The position numbers and the translations under genes are program-made. Under the pieces are notes generated by a model. It had not been told where the DNA came from, did no database searches, and was given only the letters and a program-made list of their open reading frames with translations. Below are positions 62,525 to 64,000 of a stretch of DNA of 64,000 bases, piece after piece. The DNA lies in the NCBI RefSeq assembly GCF_024756255.1, contig NZ_JANUHB010000002.1, positions 434,001-498,000 on the forward strand. The letters run 5' to 3'. Origin of the DNA: Massilia agilis. Lineage in GTDB: Bacteria > Pseudomonadota > Gammaproteobacteria > Burkholderiales > Burkholderiaceae_D. Numbering within the stretch: the stretch's first letter is position 1; each line of letters opens with the position of its first letter.

Positions 62525-63306
62525 AAACCGTCTTCCACCGCTTCTACGCCGATTACCTGATGCCGTCGCGCCTGGGCGAGTACGAGGCCGTCCTGCGCCA
62601 GGCCAATGAAATGGATTATGCGCAGTTGCCGGTGCGCGACTTCTTCCGCGCGCTCGCCCAGCCGGCCACGCTGCCCGAGCGCGTGCTGGTGCACCGGCAC
62701 GACATCGACAGCGACCTGCGCACCGCAAAAAAGCTGTTCGCGGTCGAGTCGCGCCACGGCATCCACGCCACCTACTATTTCCGGCTCTGCACCCTCGACT
62801 TCGGCTTCATGCGCGAGATCGCGGCAGCCGGCAGCGAAGCGAGCTACCACTACGAAGAAGTGTCCGACTTCGCCAAGCGCCACCGCATCCGCGATGCGGA
62901 CGCGCTGCGCCAGCGTTTCCCCGAGATCCGCGAGCTGTTCATCCGCAACTTCGACAGCATCCGCCAGCGCCTCGGCATGCCGCTTGCCACCGTGGCCAGC
63001 CACGGCGACTTTGCCAACCGGCGCCTGAACGTCATCAACCACGAACTGCTGCGCGACCCGGGCCTGCGCGCGCACTGCGGCATCGAATGCGAAGCCTACG
63101 ACGAACCGCTGCTGCGCAACATCGACATGTACATCAGCGACCGCAAGTACCCGGTCTACTACCGCCCGATGTCGCCATTCGACGCGCTCGGCCAGCACCG
63201 CCGCATCCTGTTCCTGACCCATCCGGTGCAGTGGGAGACCAACTGGGTCGACAACACGCGCCTGAACGCGCGCCGCCTGGTCGAGGAGCTGGCATGGCGC
63301 GCCTGA
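62521..63306 (+). CDS. Polysaccharide-deacetylase-like protein
   Basis: A 261-aa protein with VLVHRHDIDSDLRTAKKLF, where HDID resembles the metal motif of polysaccharide deacetylases (DD/HDxD), then ATYYFRLCTLDFGFMREIA, SEASYHYEE with His, and TVASHGDFANRRLN with a further His; a C-terminal ILFLTHPVQWETNW also fits carbohydrate-esterase fold proteins. No signal peptide, so it would act in the cytoplasm. Enzyme function is inference. Confidence 0.72.
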   Translation: MKTVFHRFYADYLMPSRLGEYEAVLRQANEMDYAQLPVRDFFRALAQPATLPERVLVHRHDIDSDLRTAKKLFAVESRHGIHATYYFRLCTLDFGFMREIAAAGSEASYHYEEVSDFAKRHRIRDADALRQRFPEIRELFIRNFDSIRQRLGMPLATVASHGDFANRRLNVINHELLRDPGLRAHCGIECEAYDEPLLRNIDMYISDRKYPVYYRPMSPFDALGQHRRILFLTHPVQWETNWVDNTRLNARRLVEELAWRA

Positions 63307-64000
63307 ACATCCTGCTGATCAACCACTACGCCGGCTCCGTGCGCCACGGCATGGAATACCGGCCCTACTACCTCGCGCGCGAGTGGGTGCGCCTTGGGCA
63401 CGCGGTGCGGATCGTCGCCTCGGCCAACTCGCACATCCGCGCGCGCGGACCGCAGCTGGGCGGGCGCACGCGGGTGGACGAAACCATCGACGGCATCGAC
63501 TACACCTGGTATGCCACCCCCGCCTACACCGGCAACGGACCGGCGCGCGTGCGCAACATGGCCGCGTTCGTGTGGCGCCTGTTGCGCGAAGCGCGCGCGC
63601 TGGCGGCCGAACGCCGACCCGACGTCGTCATTGCCTCGAGCACCTATCCGCTCGATATCTGGCCAGCGCACCGCATCGCGCGCCTGGCCGGCGCCCGGCT
63701 GCTGTTCGAAGTCCACGACCTGTGGCCGCTGTCGCCCATGGAGCTGGGCGGCTACTCGCGCTGGCACCCGTTCATCATGCTGCTGCAGGCGGCCGAAAAC
63801 TACGCCTGCCGCCACGCCGACGCCGTGGTGTCGATCCTGCCCAAGGTGCGCGACCACCTCGAGGCGCACGGCATGGCGCCGCACAAGCTGCACGTGGTGC
63901 CCAACGGGACCGACCCCGCCGAATGGCTGGCGGCGGTCGAGGAACTGCCGCCGGCGCTGGACCGGGCCTTGTCCGGCCTATGCGGCGCCGGGCGTTTCGT
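63294..64000 (+). CDS. Glycosyltransferase, WbuB-like GT4, cut by the right edge
   Basis: The first 235 residues are seen; the frame is open to the end of the window. It starts ARLNILLINHYAGSVRHGME and carries LLFEVHDLWPLSPMELGGYS and HADAVVSILPKVRDHLEAHG, as in WbuB-type transferases that act on O-antigen or capsule sugars. The donor-binding half is missing. ATG 63294 overlaps the previous gene by 13 bp. Confidence 0.85.
   Translation, partial: MARLNILLINHYAGSVRHGMEYRPYYLAREWVRLGHAVRIVASANSHIRARGPQLGGRTRVDETIDGIDYTWYATPAYTGNGPARVRNMAAFVWRLLREARALAAERRPDVVIASSTYPLDIWPAHRIARLAGARLLFEVHDLWPLSPMELGGYSRWHPFIMLLQAAENYACRHADAVVSILPKVRDHLEAHGMAPHKLHVVPNGTDPAEWLAAVEELPPALDRALSGLCGAGRF

Overview
The window is high-GC DNA that reads as a betaproteobacterium of the Massilia/Telluria/Duganella group (Oxalobacteraceae, Burkholderiales). 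This is inferred from gene content and protein character: a PhaP-type phasin, a PEP-CTERM protein, a large TonB-dependent receptor of the Xanthomonas/Caulobacter type, a Burkholderia-like T6SS layout, and the cysS / ppiA-ppiB-lpxH and rnr-rlmB groups. No rRNA is present, so the genus is not certain. Almost all long opposite-strand open frames are shadows of high-GC genes and were left out.

Layout. 1-4.0 kb: an AlkA-like DNA glycosylase (cut by the left edge) and cysS on the minus strand, divergent from ppiA, ppiB and lpxH. 4.05-4.66 kb: a small lower-GC islet with a 5'-truncated polymorphic-toxin tail and a possible immunity gene. 4.7-7.8 kb: a GntR(YtrA-type)-ABC-permease-secreted protein operon with a good promoter and a candidate operator. 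7.8-12.7 kb: yceH, cysE, rlmB and rnr on the minus strand. 12.9-13.3 kb: three identical tRNA-Leu(CAG) genes with promoter and terminator. 13.35-14.7 kb: a CueR-type regulator with its own 19-bp-spacer promoter, a small secreted protein and a phasin.

14.8-33.3 kb: a type VI secretion locus with tssA, tssH, tssE, hcp, tssC, tssB, a TPR lipoprotein, tssJ, tssK, tssL, an OmpA/BON protein, tagF, tssM and a TagX-like M15 peptidase. tssF, tssG, vgrG and PAAR are not seen. The slot between tssE and tssH, where tssF-tssG would be expected in Burkholderia-like order, holds a BPSL0067-like amidase effector and an STY0301-like candidate immunity gene.

33.3-37.3 kb: a FAN1-like VRR-NUC nuclease and a Rad3/DinG-like helicase with an N-terminal nuclease-like domain, translationally coupled and preceded by a near-consensus LexA box. 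37.3-40.2 kb: a compact operon of two LiaF-like membrane proteins, a LytS-type kinase and a LytTR regulator. 40.3-43.6 kb: two tiny basic proteins, a PEP-CTERM protein with a possible sigma-54 promoter, and a large secreted protein. 43.6-51.8 kb: a TonB-dependent receptor, a DUF1460 lipoprotein, a GH19 enzyme, a stand-alone DnaK and an exported metallo-beta-lactamase-fold protein.

51.8-64 kb: after an AT-rich leader, an exopolysaccharide/O-antigen cluster: WbpM-like dehydratase, WbpA/B/D/E (building a UDP-2,3-diacetamido-glucuronic acid type sugar), Wzx-like flippase, Wzy-like polymerase, glycosyltransferases, a GNAT-like protein and a polysaccharide-deacetylase-like protein. It runs off the right edge.

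Two families of palindromic intergenic repeats recur, mostly as head-to-head pairs: family A (GTAGGGTGGGC-N5/6-GCCCACGCG, three sites) and family B (CGTCGTCCC-type, two sites).
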